DNA of 64,000 nucleotides from Azospirillum tabaci. GTDB lineage: Bacteria > Pseudomonadota > Alphaproteobacteria > Azospirillales > Azospirillaceae. Position numbers and translations under genes: made by a program. The stretch covers positions 434,001-498,000 of the forward strand of contig NZ_JACCJY010000001.1 in the NCBI RefSeq assembly GCF_014596085.1, in the 5' to 3' direction. Positions within the stretch are counted from its first letter, which is position 1, and each line of letters begins with the position of its first letter. This document shows, piece by piece, positions 23,760 to 33,437 of the stretch. The notes under the pieces were generated by a model, which ran no database searches, was not told where the DNA came from, and worked only from the letters and a program-made list of their open reading frames with translations.

Positions 23760-24933
23760 CGTCGCCTTCATCGTCCCAGTCATCCCCATCCGAGTCGGAG
23801 CCGTCGTCCGCCTCCTCGGGGAGATCGTCGTACTCGCCCGTCTCCTCGTTCCAGCCCGCATACTCGTCGTCCATCTTCTGGCCAACCGGGGGCCGGGGGA
23901 TGGAGCGCGTGACCGGAGCTTGGATGACGTCGGGCTCCTCTTCCTTGGACTGTTTGATGAGCGTGAGCAAGCGGTAAAGCACGGCCTGGACGCCCTGACC
24001 GGTGGCGCCGGACAGAACCATCACCTCCGCACCCGACGCCGCCTCCAGCGCCGCCTTCTTCTCCGCGACCTCCTCGTCGAGCAAGGCGTCGGCCTTGTTC
24101 AGGCCGATGATCTCCAGCTTGTCGGCGAGGTTGCCGCCATAGGCGACCAGCTCGTTGCGGATGGTGGTGTAGGACTGCACCACGTCCTCCGCCGTGCCGT
24201 CGATCAGGTGGAGCAGCACGCGGGTGCGCTCGACATGGCCGAGGAAGCGGTCGCCCAGCCCGTGCCCCTCGTGCGCGCCTTCGATCAGGCCGGGGATGTC
24301 GGCGATGACGAACTCCTCGTCACCCGCGCGGACGACGCCCAGGTTGGGGGCCAGCGTGGTGAAGGGGTAGTCGGCGATCTTCGGCTTCGCCGCGGTGGTC
24401 GCCGCCAGGAAGGTGGACTTGCCGGCGTTGGGCAGGCCGAGCAGGCCGGTGTCGGCGATCAGCTTCAGCCGCAGCCAGACCCAGCGCTCCTCGCCCGGCC
24501 AGCCGGGGTGCGACTTGCGCGGGGCGCGGTTGGTCGGGGTCTTGTAATGGGCGTTGCCGAACCCGCCGTCGCCGCCCTTCAGGAAGACGACGCGCTGGCC
24601 GGGCTCCGTCAGGTCGAGCAGCACGGTCTCCTGATCCTCGTCCAGGATCTGGGTGCCAACCGGCACGCGCAGGACCACGTCCTCGCCCCTGGCGCCGTTG
24701 CGGTTGGCGCCCATGCCGTGGTTGCCGCGCTGCGCCTTGAAATGCTGCTTGTAGCGGTAGTCGATCAGCGTGTTGAGGCCGTTCACGACCTCGATCACGA
24801 CGTCGCCACCACGGCCGCCGTTGCCGCCGTCCGGTCCGCCATACTCGATGAACTTCTCGCGGCGGAAGGCGATGGCGCCGGGGCCGCCGTCGCCGCTTTT
24901 CAGATACACCTTGGCTTGATCGAGGAACTTCAT
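23704..24933 (-). CDS. obgE: Obg-family GTPase
   Basis: The 409-residue GTPase acts in 50S subunit assembly and stress control. It begins with the Gly-rich OBG fold ([20 protein letters not shown]), followed by the G domain with [24 protein letters not shown] and [10 protein letters not shown]. An acidic Asp/Gly/Glu tail (about residues 360-409) ends the protein. ATG at 24933 is the conserved start. It is downstream of rplU and rpmA, the classic rplU-rpmA-obg order, but after an intrinsic terminator. Its 3' end is shared with the proB start. Confidence 0.97.
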   Translation of the reverse strand: MKFLDQAKVYLKSGDGGPGAIAFRREKFIEYGGPDGGNGGRGGDVVIEVVNGLNTLIDYRYKQHFKAQRGNHGMGANRNGARGEDVVLRVPVGTQILDEDQETVLLDLTEPGQRVVFLKGGDGGFGNAHYKTPTNRAPRKSHPGWPGEERWVWLRLKLIADTGLLGLPNAGKSTFLAATTAAKPKIADYPFTTLAPNLGVVRAGDEEFVIADIPGLIEGAHEGHGLGDRFLGHVERTRVLLHLIDGTAEDVVQSYTTIRNELVAYGGNLADKLEIIGLNKADALLDEEVAEKKAALEAASGAEVMVLSGATGQGVQAVLYRLLTLIKQSKEEEPDVIQAPVTRSIPRPPVGQKMDDEYAGWNEETGEYDDLPEEADDGSDSDGDDWDDEGDDDGDDTEHSDGHDDNAKG

Positions 24934-25007
24934 CGGGGACCGTGCCGGCCAATCTACCGTTTGCGCACCGTCCTCCAACCGTGGGAAGGGGGCGGTGACC
25001 ACCACAT

Positions 25008-25048
25008 CAACAAAAGAAAATCGGGGGCCGGTTGCCCGAACCCCCGAT
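25008..25048 (-). terminator. Rho-independent terminator after rpmA
   Basis: On the minus strand ATCGGGGG (25048-25041) pairs with CCCCCGAT (25027-25020) and is followed by TTTCTTTTG. It lies 31 bases after the rpmA stop and before obgE. It should reduce read-through of ribosomal-protein transcripts into obgE and proB. Confidence 0.85.
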
Positions 25049-25079
25049 CATCCGAATACACCGTACGGGCCGGACGAGA

Positions 25080-25358
25080 TTACTCGGCCGCGACCGCCGG
25101 GACCTCCACCGCCTCGATGGCGACGTAGGTGCGCCCCTGGGCGCTGTGCTTGAAGGCCACCACGCCGTCCGTCTTGGCGAACAGGGTGTGGTCCTTGCCG
25201 ATGCCGACGTTCTCACCGGGGTGGAACTTCGTGCCGCGCTGGCGGACGATGATGTTGCCGGCGACGACGTTCTCGCCACCGAAACGCTTCACGCCGAGGC
25301 GGCGGCCAGCGGAATCGCGGCCGTTGCGCGAAGAGCCGCCTGCTTTTTTATGGGCCAT
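25080..25358 (-). CDS. rpmA: 50S ribosomal protein L27 (bL27)
   Basis: The 92-residue protein sits at the peptidyl transferase centre. It starts [20 protein letters not shown] and has the conserved [20 protein letters not shown]. No cleavable N-terminal extension is present, as expected outside Firmicutes. It follows rplU by 33 bases and precedes a terminator. Confidence 0.98.
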   Translation of the reverse strand: MAHKKAGGSSRNGRDSAGRRLGVKRFGGENVVAGNIIVRQRGTKFHPGENVGIGKDHTLFAKTDGVVAFKHSAQGRTYVAIEAVEVPAVAAE

Positions 25359-25391
25359 GGGGAGTTACTCCTGTGACTGGTCGGCGGCCGT

Positions 25392-25709
25392 TCAGGCGGC
25401 GCCGTTGATCCCGGTGATGCGCAGGACGGTGAGGTCCTGGCGGTGGCCGTTCTTACGGCGGTAGTTCTGGCGGCGCTTCTTCTTGAAGACGATGATCTTC
25501 GGACCGCGATCCTGGGCGACGATCTCGGCGGTCACAGCAGCGCCGGCAACCGTCGGGGTGCCAAGGGTGGTGCTGCCGCCGTCGCTGACCATCAGCACGT
25601 CGTTGAGCGTGATGGAAGCGCCGGCCTCGGCCTCGAGCTTCTCAACGCGGATCACGTCGCCATTGGCGACCTTGTACTGCTTGCCGCCGGTGCGGATCAC
25701 TGCAAACAT
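25392..25709 (-). CDS. rplU: 50S ribosomal protein L21 (bL21)
   Basis: The 105-residue protein starts [14 protein letters not shown], as in most L21 proteins, so ATG at 25709 is preferred over an in-frame GTG at 25718. The signature [19 protein letters not shown] lies near the C-terminus. It is the first gene of the rplU-rpmA transcript. Confidence 0.98.
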   Translation of the reverse strand: MFAVIRTGGKQYKVANGDVIRVEKLEAEAGASITLNDVLMVSDGGSTTLGTPTVAGAAVTAEIVAQDRGPKIIVFKKKRRQNYRRKNGHRQDLTVLRITGINGAA

Positions 25710-25918
25710 CGTCGTCACTGCCTATCTCAAAACAAACGGAAGGGCCGCTCGCCCACCGTTTGAGGTGCAAGCCCGTTCGTGAGAGCGGGGATTTAACCGA
25801 TGGGCCACCGGGAGTCAACAGGCATGGTGGCATTTTCCCGTTCATTTTCTTGCAAACAAGGGCTTGCATCCCCCCAGGCTTTTGGGTAGGTTCCGCGCCA
25901 CCCCGGAAACGGGGCAGC

Positions 25919-26008
25919 GGATGGGTGGCAGAGCGGTTGAATGCACCGCACTCGAAATGCGGCATACCCGCAAGGGTATCGGGAGTTCGAATCTCCCCCC
26001 ATCCGCCA
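25919..26008 (+). tRNA. tRNA-Ser, anticodon CGA
   Basis: A 90-base cloverleaf: acceptor GGATGGG pairs with CCCATCC, the anticodon arm is CCGCA-CTCGAAA-TGCGG with anticodon CGA (reads UCG), and a long variable arm (TACCCGCAAGGGTA) marks a class II serine tRNA. The T arm has GTTCGAATC, the discriminator base is G and CCA is encoded. A strong terminator follows 29 bases later. Confidence 0.97.
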
Positions 26009-26037
26009 CTCTCATTCGAGCGAACGCTCAAACGGAG

Positions 26038-26066
26038 AAGCCTTCCCGACCGGGAAGGCTTTTTTC
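26038..26066 (+). terminator. Rho-independent terminator of tRNA-Ser
   Basis: AAGCCTTCCC (26038-26047) pairs perfectly with GGGAAGGCTT (26052-26061) around GACC and runs into TTTTTT. It ends 22 bases before the convergent hydrolase stop, so the hairpin may also mark that gene's 3' end. Confidence 0.9.
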
Positions 26067-26087
26067 GTTTCCGGCCTCGGGCTTCCC

Positions 26088-26930
26088 TCAGCTGTCCTTG
26101 AGCATCGCCAGCGCCGCCTCGAACAGCAGGCTGCCCGGTTCGGCGAAGCGGTCCACCACGCTGAAATGGTCGGCGCCCGGCTCCACGATCTCCCGCACCG
26201 CGTTGCCCTGCGCGGCCCAGGCCAGGGCGTAGTCGGCCTGCTGGCGGTGCATCGCGTCGGTCTCAAGGCCGCCCAGCGCCGGCATCAGCAGCGGGGCGGG
26301 GGCGGGAACGGCGTGGATCGGGCTCAGCCGCCGCGCCGAGTCGGGATCGAGCCGCAGCTGCTCGTTCACCTCGAAGCCGAGCATCGGCTCCAGGTCGTAA
26401 AGGCCGCTGATCGGGATGCCGCCGGCCACGCGGTCGCGGTTCCCGGAGACCAGCTTGGCCGTCAGGTGGCCGCCCGCCGAATGGCCGGACAGCACCACCC
26501 GCCGCGGATCGCCGCCGAAGCTGGCCGCGTTGGCGAACACCCAGTCCAGCCCGGCCTGGGCGTGGCCGCACAGCTCGTCCATCGTCACGTCCGGGCACAG
26601 GCCGTAGCCGAGCAGGACGACCGCCACCCCGCGCTCCGCATAGGGGGCGGCGATGAAGGAATGCAGGTCCTTCGACAGGGCCCGCCAGTAGCCGCCATGG
26701 ATGAAGACCAGCACCGGCGCGCCCTCTCCGGCGGGAAAGACGTCGGCGCGCTGGCGCGGGTGCGGGCCGGTGGGGACGTCGTAGCGGCCTCCGAGCCGCG
26801 CGCGCACCGCCTCGCTCTCCGCTTGCCAGCGGGCGAAATAGGCCGGGTGCTCCGGCACGCGCTTGCGGAAATTGTACTGGCGGTCGATCTCGGCGGCGGT
26901 CATGCCGCCAAACAGGGCTTCAGACGCCAA
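26088..26930 (-). CDS. Alpha/beta hydrolase (esterase / arylformamidase-like)
   Basis: The 280-residue protein has the oxyanion motif HGGYWRALS near residue 80 and the nucleophile elbow SGHSAGGH. A C-terminal GADHFSVVDRF histidine completes a catalytic triad. HGGYW links it to the BD-FAE/kynurenine-formamidase group; the substrate is unknown. The first codon is TTG at 26930, chosen because AAGGAG lies seven bases upstream. This start overlaps the livF stop by 11 bases, so it is probably the last gene of the livMGF operon. An ATG at 26903 has no such site. Confidence 0.85.
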   Translation of the reverse strand: MASEALFGGMTAAEIDRQYNFRKRVPEHPAYFARWQAESEAVRARLGGRYDVPTGPHPRQRADVFPAGEGAPVLVFIHGGYWRALSKDLHSFIAAPYAERGVAVVLLGYGLCPDVTMDELCGHAQAGLDWVFANAASFGGDPRRVVLSGHSAGGHLTAKLVSGNRDRVAGGIPISGLYDLEPMLGFEVNEQLRLDPDSARRLSPIHAVPAPAPLLMPALGGLETDAMHRQQADYALAWAAQGNAVREIVEPGADHFSVVDRFAEPGSLLFEAALAMLKDS

Positions 26931-27621
26931 GATAACGCTCCTTCAGGGTGGGATCGGCCAGCAGGGCGGCGGAACTGCCCGACCACACCAGCCGCCCCTT
27001 CTCGATGACGTGATGGCGGTCGGCCAGGGCGGCGAGGGCGTGGACGTTCTTGTCCACCACCAGGATCGCCTGCCCCTCCTCCTTCAGGCGGGCGAGGCAG
27101 TCCCAGATCTCCTGGCGGACCAGCGGGGCCAGCCCCTCCGTCGCCTCATCGAGGATCAGCAGCTTGGGATTGGTCATCAGGGCGCGTCCGACGGCGAGCA
27201 TCTGCTGCTCCCCTCCCGACAGGTTGCGGGCGAGGTTGCCGGCGCGCTCGGCCAGCCGGGGGAACAGGGCGTGCACCCGCTCCACCGTCCAGGGGTCGGA
27301 CCGCCCGAAACGGTTGGCGGCGGTGGCGATGAGGTTCTCGCGCACGGTCAGGGTGGGGAAGACCTGCCGCCCCTCCGGCACCAGGGCGATGCCGGCCCGC
27401 GCGATGCGGTGCGGCGGCCGGCCGGCGATCTCCTCCCCCTCGAACGTGATCGAGCCGCCGGTCGGCGCCACGAGGCCCATGATGGCCTTGATGGTCGTGG
27501 TCTTGCCCATGCCGTTGCGGCCCATCAGGGTCACCGCCTCGCCGGCGTCGACGGACAGCTCCATGCCGAACAGCGCCTGGCTGGAACCGTAGGCGGCGGT
27601 CAGGTTGGCGACGCGCAGCAT
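26920..27621 (-). CDS. livF: Branched-chain amino-acid-type ABC transporter ATPase
   Basis: The 233-residue ATPase has Walker A GRNGMGKTTTIKAI, signature NLSGGEQQMLAVGRAL and Walker B KLLILDEATEGLAP, where DEATEGLAP is typical of LivF. It energises import with LivG. Its ATG overlaps the livG TGA (ATGA). The transported ligand need not be leucine, since this family also moves aromatic acids, amides and urea. Confidence 0.93.
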   Translation of the reverse strand: MLRVANLTAAYGSSQALFGMELSVDAGEAVTLMGRNGMGKTTTIKAIMGLVAPTGGSITFEGEEIAGRPPHRIARAGIALVPEGRQVFPTLTVRENLIATAANRFGRSDPWTVERVHALFPRLAERAGNLARNLSGGEQQMLAVGRALMTNPKLLILDEATEGLAPLVRQEIWDCLARLKEEGQAILVVDKNVHALAALADRHHVIEKGRLVWSGSSAALLADPTLKERYLGV

Positions 27622-28379
27622 CAGGCGACCTCCAGCTCGTCGCCCAGATAGGCCTCGCGCACCGCCGGGTCGTTGCGGATCTCGGCCGGGGTGCCGCTGG
27701 CGAGATCCTTGCCGCGCACCAGAACGGTGATGCGGTCGGCCAGCGCGAAGACGGCGTCCATGTCGTGCTCCACCAGCAGGATCGTCACGCCGCCTTTCAG
27801 CTCCTGCAGAAGCTCGACCATGCGGGCGGAGTCCTCCGGCCCCATGCCGGCCATCGGCTCGTCGAGCAGCAGCAGCCGCGGCCTGGTCGCCAGAGCCATC
27901 GCCAGTTCGAGCTGCCGCTTCTCGCCATGGGCCAGCGCGTCGGCGCGGGTGTCGGCGCGCGCGCCCAGCCCCACCCGCTCCAGCACGGCGCGGGCGGGGT
28001 CGGCCAGCCGCCGGTCGCGCCCGGCGTCGCGCCAGAAGCGGAAGCTGTGCCCGGCGTGGGCTTGCACCGCCAGCGCCACGTTGTCGAGCGCGGTGAAGCT
28101 GGGAAAGATCGAGGTGATCTGGAAGCTGCGCGCCAGCCCGCGCTGCGCCCGCTTGTGCACGGGCAGGCGGGTCACGTCGCGCCCGTCGAACAGGATGGTC
28201 CCGGAATCGGGGGTCAGCTCCCCCGACAGCTGGCCGATCAGGGTGGTCTTGCCGGCCCCGTTCGGGCCGATCAGGGCGTGCAGCTCCCCCTCCGCGACGG
28301 ACAGCGAGAGGCCGTCGGTGGCGGCCAGACCGCCGAAGCGCTTGACCAGCGAGTCGGTGCTCAGCAGGGGGGTGCTCAC
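27621..28379 (-). CDS. livG: Branched-chain amino-acid-type ABC transporter ATPase
   Basis: The 252-residue ATPase has Walker A GPNGAGKTTLIGQL. Its signature segment is ALAHGEKRQLELAMAL, the LAHGE variant usual for LivG, and Walker B is RLLLLDEPMAGMGPED. Start GTG at 28379 overlaps the livM TGA (GTGA), and the stop overlaps livF. It is the second cytoplasmic ATPase of the importer. Confidence 0.93.
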   Translation of the reverse strand: MSTPLLSTDSLVKRFGGLAATDGLSLSVAEGELHALIGPNGAGKTTLIGQLSGELTPDSGTILFDGRDVTRLPVHKRAQRGLARSFQITSIFPSFTALDNVALAVQAHAGHSFRFWRDAGRDRRLADPARAVLERVGLGARADTRADALAHGEKRQLELAMALATRPRLLLLDEPMAGMGPEDSARMVELLQELKGGVTILLVEHDMDAVFALADRITVLVRGKDLASGTPAEIRNDPAVREAYLGDELEVA

Positions 28380-29473
28380 GGGCGCCTCCCCGCGACGACG
28401 CCCCACAATCCTTTGCGGGCATACAGCACCAGAAGGATCAGCACCGGCCCCAGCACGATCTTCCAATGCTCGCCCAGCCCGGCGTGGGCGAGGTCCATCA
28501 GCTCCGGCACGAACTCCTCCAGCAGCAGGAGCGCGGCGGCGCCCAGCACCGGGCCGATCAGCGTGCCGATGCCGCCCAGCACGACCATCACGATCAGGTC
28601 GCCGGAGCGGCTCCAATGCAGATATTGCGGCCCGACGAACATGGTGGCGTTGGCGAGCAGCGCCCCGGCGAGCCCGGCCAGCGCCCCGGCGATGACGAAG
28701 GCGACGAGCTTGTAGCGGGTGACCGGGTAGCCGAGCGCGGCCATCCGCCGCTCGTTGTCCTTGGCGCCGCGGATCACCCGCCCGAAGCGGGAGTTGACCA
28801 GCCGCCAGCCCAGCGCCAGCGCCGCCACCAGAAGCCCCAGCACCACGTAATAGAAGGTCGTGTGGTCGTTGATGTTGAGAGGAGCGGGCAGGGTGGAGCG
28901 GCTCCACAGCGCGATGCCGTCGTCCCCGCCATAGGCCTTCAGCCCGGTCATCAGGTAGAACAGCATCTGGGCGAAGGCCAACGTGATCATGATGAAGGGC
29001 ACGCCGGTGGTGCGCAGCGAGATCGCCCCCACCGGCAGCGCCGCCAATGCTCCGGCCAGCATGGCCAGCGGCCAGACGATCAGCCCGTTCACCGTGCCGG
29101 GAAAACCGAACAGCGTCGATCCGTCCGACTGGTGGGCGAACAGGATGCCGACGGCATAGCCGCCGATCCCGACGAAGGCCGCGTGGCCGAAGCTGACCAT
29201 TCCCCCGAAGCCCAGGATCAGATCCAGGCTCACCGCCGCCAGGGCGAAGACCAGGATGCGCGTCGCCAGCCGCACGTAGAAGGGTTCCCCCATCCAGTCG
29301 GCGACGGTGGGCAGCGCCAGCGCGACGGCCAGCAGGACCAGCAGGGCGATGCGGGGGCGGGTGAGCAGGGCGGTTCGGGGCGCGGTCGGGGGCATGGAGG
29401 GCCGGAAAAGAGGGGTGGTCAACCAATCGCCAGGCCAATCGGCAGGCCAATCGGTAGGCCCGTCTTTTCGCAC
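28376..29473 (-). CDS. livM: Branched-chain amino-acid-type ABC transporter permease
   Basis: The inner-membrane permease has about nine helices and the conserved SLDLILGFGGMVSFGHAAFVGIGGYAVG segment (residues about 82-110) plus the EAA-like RVIRGAKDNERRMAALGYPV. The first 26 residues contain a tetrapeptide-like repeat (DWPADWPGDW) written by three 12-bp DNA repeats at 29423-29458. They are poorly conserved in style, so ATG at 29395 (339 residues) is an alternative start. It heads the livMGF-hydrolase unit and lacks adjacent livK and livH, which lie 5.2 kb away. Confidence 0.9.
   Translation of the reverse strand: MRKDGPTDWPADWPGDWLTTPLFRPSMPPTAPRTALLTRPRIALLVLLAVALALPTVADWMGEPFYVRLATRILVFALAAVSLDLILGFGGMVSFGHAAFVGIGGYAVGILFAHQSDGSTLFGFPGTVNGLIVWPLAMLAGALAALPVGAISLRTTGVPFIMITLAFAQMLFYLMTGLKAYGGDDGIALWSRSTLPAPLNINDHTTFYYVVLGLLVAALALGWRLVNSRFGRVIRGAKDNERRMAALGYPVTRYKLVAFVIAGALAGLAGALLANATMFVGPQYLHWSRSGDLIVMVVLGGIGTLIGPVLGAAALLLLEEFVPELMDLAHAGLGEHWKIVLGPVLILLVLYARKGLWGVVAGRRP
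29423..29458. repeat. 12-bp tandem repeat, three units
   Basis: Three consecutive 12-base units (CCAATCGCCAGG, CCAATCGGCAGG, CCAATCGGTAGG) differ at one or two positions. They sit at the 5' end of livM, either in its leader or its first codons. In-frame 12-base units can change copy number without breaking the reading frame. Confidence 0.8.
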
Positions 29474-29527
29474 AGTTGTGCGGGCTTGAACACAAAAGGT
29501 CGCGCCGGCCCGCTTGGCCCCGCCCGC

Positions 29528-30901
29528 TTAGCCCCAGGGCGTGTCGTGGTGGTGGCGCCGCCGCGACCGCTGGAGGAGCTGGCGCTCGGTGCAGCGCTTC
29601 ATGTGCTCCGGCACCTCCGAATCCTCGCCGACGATAGGGCCGCTCAGATAGGCGGCGCCCGCGGCCTCCGCCGCTTCCAGCTCCGCCGGATTGCGCACGC
29701 CGTCGACATAGGCGAACATGCCGAACTTGCGCGGTCCGGGGCAGAAGGCCTGCACCCGTTCGAGGATGCGCGGCTCGTCCTCCCGCCCGTCCAGCCGCAG
29801 GCCGACCCCCTTGACGCCGGCAGTGGCGTAGACCGAGAGGTCGCCTGCGTCGTCGTTCAGGATGACCATGGCGGCGCGGGCGAAGGGGCGCAGCATCGCC
29901 ACGATCTCCGCCAGCCGCCCATAGGGAACGCCGGCCGGCAGCCCGTCCAGCTCGAAGGCCAGGAAGGGCATCAGCACGCGCGGGATCATCCGGCAGGCCT
30001 GGATGTATTCCCGCCGCCGCCGGCTGGAGGCGAGCGTGCCGAAATGAACGGGGATGGTCTGGGCGTAGCGAAATTTGTTGGCGTACAGCTCGTTGTAGGT
30101 GCTGACCGCGAGGCTCAGCGTCTCCATGTCGAGGTCGAAGACGGCCTCCTCGCGCTCCGGGTCGAAGGAGTCCATCAGGTTCAGATAGCGGGCCGTGTCC
30201 GCGTCGGTGCGGCAGCAGTGGGTCGACACCACCTTGTGCTTCACGTCGAAGACCGGACGGAACAGCACCTTGGGCCGATGTTGCGGCGTGATGGTGTCCG
30301 CCGGCATCTCGGTCCAATGCGGGCGCCGCGCCTCCGCCACCGGAACGGCACCGTCCGCCGCCGGGGGAGAGGCCGCGGCGGCGCCCTTCGGCCCATGGGC
30401 GGCGTCCTTGAGCAGGTCGGCCAACCGCGCCGTGTCCAGGGCGACTCCGCCGCCGACATCGACCACCGCGGTCTTGACGGTGATGCGCCGGGTGTCGGCG
30501 TGGCCCAGCAGCGCCTGGTGCAGGCTTTCCATCACCTTGCTGCAGGTCAGCTGCGCCGACCTGCGGTCGGCCTGGGCGAAGACGATGATGTAGTGGTCCT
30601 CGCCGTAGCGGAACCAGACGTCGCGCGGCGACAGCACCTTCTTGAACATGCGCTCGGTGTAGACGTGCACCCGCTCGTTCACGCTTGCCCAGCGGTCGCC
30701 CAGCTCCTTGCGGATCTCGTCGAGGCCGATCAGGTGAACGGACCCCGCGGTGACGGTCTGGCTGTGCGACAGGATCTGCCGGGCGCGCTCCTTGAACGAT
30801 TCGTCGATCGACTGGCTGGGGGAGGGGCTCAAGGATGGGGCGGAGCCGTCGTCCTGTTCCGGCAGAGCGCCGTCCGGACCGGAGGGATGGTGTGTGAGCA
30901 T
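29528..30901 (-). CDS. Protein with degenerate GGDEF and EAL domains (copy 1)
   Basis: The 457-residue cytoplasmic protein has an N-terminal module (about residues 35-160) shaped like a diguanylate cyclase. The GGDEF loop reads GEDHY (residues 100-104, in RYGEDHYIIVFAQ), so cyclase activity is not expected. After a linker, the C-terminal module (about 215-435) resembles an EAL domain: LFRPVFDVKHKVVSTH, TIPVHFGTLASS, AFELDGLPAG and YVDGVRNPAELEAAEAAG. The catalytic EAL triplet and most metal ligands are missing. It is likely a protein or nucleotide-binding regulator. ATG at 30901 has GGGAAG upstream. Copy 2 lies directly upstream. Confidence 0.75.
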   Translation of the reverse strand: MLTHHPSGPDGALPEQDDGSAPSLSPSPSQSIDESFKERARQILSHSQTVTAGSVHLIGLDEIRKELGDRWASVNERVHVYTERMFKKVLSPRDVWFRYGEDHYIIVFAQADRRSAQLTCSKVMESLHQALLGHADTRRITVKTAVVDVGGGVALDTARLADLLKDAAHGPKGAAAASPPAADGAVPVAEARRPHWTEMPADTITPQHRPKVLFRPVFDVKHKVVSTHCCRTDADTARYLNLMDSFDPEREEAVFDLDMETLSLAVSTYNELYANKFRYAQTIPVHFGTLASSRRRREYIQACRMIPRVLMPFLAFELDGLPAGVPYGRLAEIVAMLRPFARAAMVILNDDAGDLSVYATAGVKGVGLRLDGREDEPRILERVQAFCPGPRKFGMFAYVDGVRNPAELEAAEAAGAAYLSGPIVGEDSEVPEHMKRCTERQLLQRSRRRHHHDTPWG

Positions 30902-31096
30902 GGCCGAGCTTCCCTTTCCGGTTCTGGGGAGCGCGAACCCAAAGGCAGGGCAGCCGCCTGGAATGGGTGCGAACATGAGCGGATCGACTGCACAAACAGA
31001 ATGATCCTTGCGCCCTTGCTGATACGTTAACGGAGGCGTCGCGCCCGCCCTTGCAGACGGTCTATGCGAAAAGAAGCGTCACTTTCCCGAAAGTGC

Positions 31097-32521
31097 CTAC
31101 GCCGACTCGCGCCGTGCCTTTACTCTGGCCCTCAGCAGCATCTGTTTCTCGGTGCAGCGCCGCATGTGTTCGGGAACGTCGGAATCCTTGCCGACCACGG
31201 CCCCGCCGACATAGGCCGCTCCGGCCTCGATCGCGGCTTGGAACTGCTCGACATTGCGGATGCCGTCCAGATAGGCGAACAGGCCGTGCTTGCGCGGAAC
31301 GTGGCAGAAGGCGTTGATCTTGTCGATGCAGCGCTGATCGCCGTCCCGGAAATCCATGGACAGCCCCACGCCCTTGATGCCGGCGTTGGCGTAGGTCGCG
31401 ATGTCGGCGTTCTCTTCTCTTAGGATGACGATTGTGGCGCGTCCGAAGGGGCGCAGCAGGGTGACCATCTCGGCCAGCCGGCCGTTGGGAATGCCCTGCG
31501 GCAACCCTTCCAACTCGAAGGCCAGGAACGGAACCAGGCAATTGGGGATCATCCGGCAGGACTGGAGATACTCCCGCCGCCGCCGCACCGAGGCGAGGGT
31601 CTCGAAATGGACGGGGATGGTCTGGGCGTAACGGAATTTGTTCTTGTACAGCTCATTGTAGGTGCGGACGGCATGGCACAGGGTCTCCATGTCATAATCG
31701 AAGATGGCCTCCTCCTGCAGGACATCATCCGCGGTGATCTGGTTGATGTGCCGGCAGGTGTGGAGATCCGGCCGGCAGGTGTAGGTGGAGATCACCTTGT
31801 TCCGCACGTCATAGACCGGGCGGAAGAGCACCTTGGGCCGCGGCGGCGGCTCGCCGTTGCCGAGCGCGACATCCATCAGCGATGGCCGTTGTCGCTCTTC
31901 GGGCCGCTCCTCGGGCCGTTCCTTGGGCCGCTCCTCGGGCTGTGGCTTGGCGGACGGTCGATCCGAGGGGTTGGCCGCGTGGAGCAGCAGGTCGTCCAAC
32001 CGTGCGCTGCCGACCGCGACGCTGCCGTCGACTTCCACCAGCGCGGTCTTGACGATGATCTGGCTGGTGTCGCTGTGCCCCAGCAAGGCCTGGTGCAGGG
32101 ATTCGACGACCTTTCCGCAGATCAACTGGGCCGCCTGGAGGTCCGCATGGGCGAACACGATGATGAACTGGGAATCGCCGTGCCGGAACCACACGTCGTG
32201 GGACGACAGCATCTTTTCGAGAAGGCGGTCCATGTAGACGTGGACCCGCTCCTTCACCCGTTCCCAGCGGTCGCCGAGCTGGTCCCGGATGTCCTCCAGG
32301 CCGATCAGATGCACCGCCCCGGCGGTGATGACCCGTCCGCTGAACAGGATTTTCCTGGCGCGGTCCCGGAAGGCCGCGTCGTTCAGATGGCAGGAGGCTT
32401 GGCAATCCGCCGCCTTGGCGGCGCCGGTGCAGTCACAGGTGGGACGAGTGCAGGGCGATTCCGCGTGTTCGTCCTGGGCGCTGGGCGGCGGTTGGACTGC
32501 GTTCACGGCGATGTCTCCCAT
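31097..32521 (-). CDS. Protein with degenerate GGDEF and EAL domains and N-terminal Cys cluster (copy 2)
   Basis: The 474-residue paralogue of the next gene shares its layout. A GGDEF-like module has GDSQF (115-119, in [13 protein letters not shown]) and an EAL-like module has [28 protein letters not shown] and [18 protein letters not shown]. It differs in an N-terminal cysteine cluster (C24, C29, C31, C40, C44, ending CH), which could bind metal or sense redox state. A charged repeat ([16 protein letters not shown]) lies between domains. ATG at 32521 is inferred; longer frames run into the queC promoter. It is divergent from queC. Confidence 0.75.
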   Translation of the reverse strand: MGDIAVNAVQPPPSAQDEHAESPCTRPTCDCTGAAKAADCQASCHLNDAAFRDRARKILFSGRVITAGAVHLIGLEDIRDQLGDRWERVKERVHVYMDRLLEKMLSSHDVWFRHGDSQFIIVFAHADLQAAQLICGKVVESLHQALLGHSDTSQIIVKTALVEVDGSVAVGSARLDDLLLHAANPSDRPSAKPQPEERPKERPEERPEERQRPSLMDVALGNGEPPPRPKVLFRPVYDVRNKVISTYTCRPDLHTCRHINQITADDVLQEEAIFDYDMETLCHAVRTYNELYKNKFRYAQTIPVHFETLASVRRRREYLQSCRMIPNCLVPFLAFELEGLPQGIPNGRLAEMVTLLRPFGRATIVILREENADIATYANAGIKGVGLSMDFRDGDQRCIDKINAFCHVPRKHGLFAYLDGIRNVEQFQAAIEAGAAYVGGAVVGKDSDVPEHMRRCTEKQMLLRARVKARRESA

Positions 32522-32738
32522 GCAACCGGCGGACGTCGCGATGCCGGTCCTGAGCCTGCTTTCTGAGAGTTCGTTGCGCAAACAACCATGCTTTACGGGT
32601 AATTTCAGAAGCGTTAACAGCCCGGGGTTTTTTCGGTCCGGCCATGCGATCGTTGCCCACTGTCCGTCTTGGGCGTTGACCCATGGTATGGACCGGATTA
32701 TGCCGGGCCGGCCTGCGGTCATGGGAAAGGGCAAGGAC

Positions 32739-33437
32739 ATGAACGGGAAGAATGCGGTGGTGCTGGTCAGCGGCGGTCTGGATTCCACGACGGTGCTGGC
32801 CATCGCCCGGGAGCAGGGGTACCGGCTGAACGCGCTCAGCTTCCGCTACGGGCAGCGCCACGCGGTGGAGCTGGAGGCGGCCAAGCGCGTCGCCTCGGCC
32901 ATGGCGGTGGACCGCCACGTCATCGCCGACATCGACCTGCGGGCCTTCGGCGGCTCCGCCCTGACCGACGCCATCGACGTGCCCAAGCACGCCAGCGCGG
33001 CGGATCTGGGGACGGGCATCCCGGTGACCTACGTCCCGGCGCGCAACACGGTGTTCCTGTCCTTCGCGCTGGCCTGGGCGGAGACGCTGGAGGCGTCGGA
33101 CATCTTCATCGGCGTGAACGCGCTGGACTATTCCGGCTATCCGGACTGCCGGCCCGAATACATCGCCGCCTTCGAGACCATGGCGAATCTCGCCACCAAG
33201 GCGGGGGTGGAGGGCACCAGCCGGTTCAAGATCCACGCCCCGCTGATGACGCTCGACAAGGCGGGCATCATCCGCCGCGGGCTGGAGCTGGGGGTGGATT
33301 ACGGCCTGACCCACTCCTGCTACGACCCGGCGCCGGACGGCACGGCCTGCGGCTCCTGCGACAGCTGCCTGCTGCGGCTGAAGGGCTTCGCCGAGGCCGG
33401 GCTGGCCGATCCAGTGGCCTACGGGGGCCGGGCCTGA
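32739..33437 (+). CDS. queC: 7-cyano-7-deazaguanine synthase
   Basis: The 232-residue ATP-dependent enzyme converts carboxy-deazaguanine to preQ0. It has the PP-loop [29 protein letters not shown] and [14 protein letters not shown] zinc site near the C-terminus has four cysteines in [21 protein letters not shown] at 32739 is preferred because AAAGGG precedes it; an ATG at 32721 would add six residues. Its TGA overlaps the queE ATG (TGATG). Confidence 0.96.
   Translation: MNGKNAVVLVSGGLDSTTVLAIAREQGYRLNALSFRYGQRHAVELEAAKRVASAMAVDRHVIADIDLRAFGGSALTDAIDVPKHASAADLGTGIPVTYVPARNTVFLSFALAWAETLEASDIFIGVNALDYSGYPDCRPEYIAAFETMANLATKAGVEGTSRFKIHAPLMTLDKAGIIRRGLELGVDYGLTHSCYDPAPDGTACGSCDSCLLRLKGFAEAGLADPVAYGGRA

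Noticed and set aside
32522-32738. preQ1 riboswitch upstream of queC
   Set aside because: I could not find the class I stem with its A-rich tail or a class II/III arrangement; only an unremarkable GC/T-rich stretch is present.
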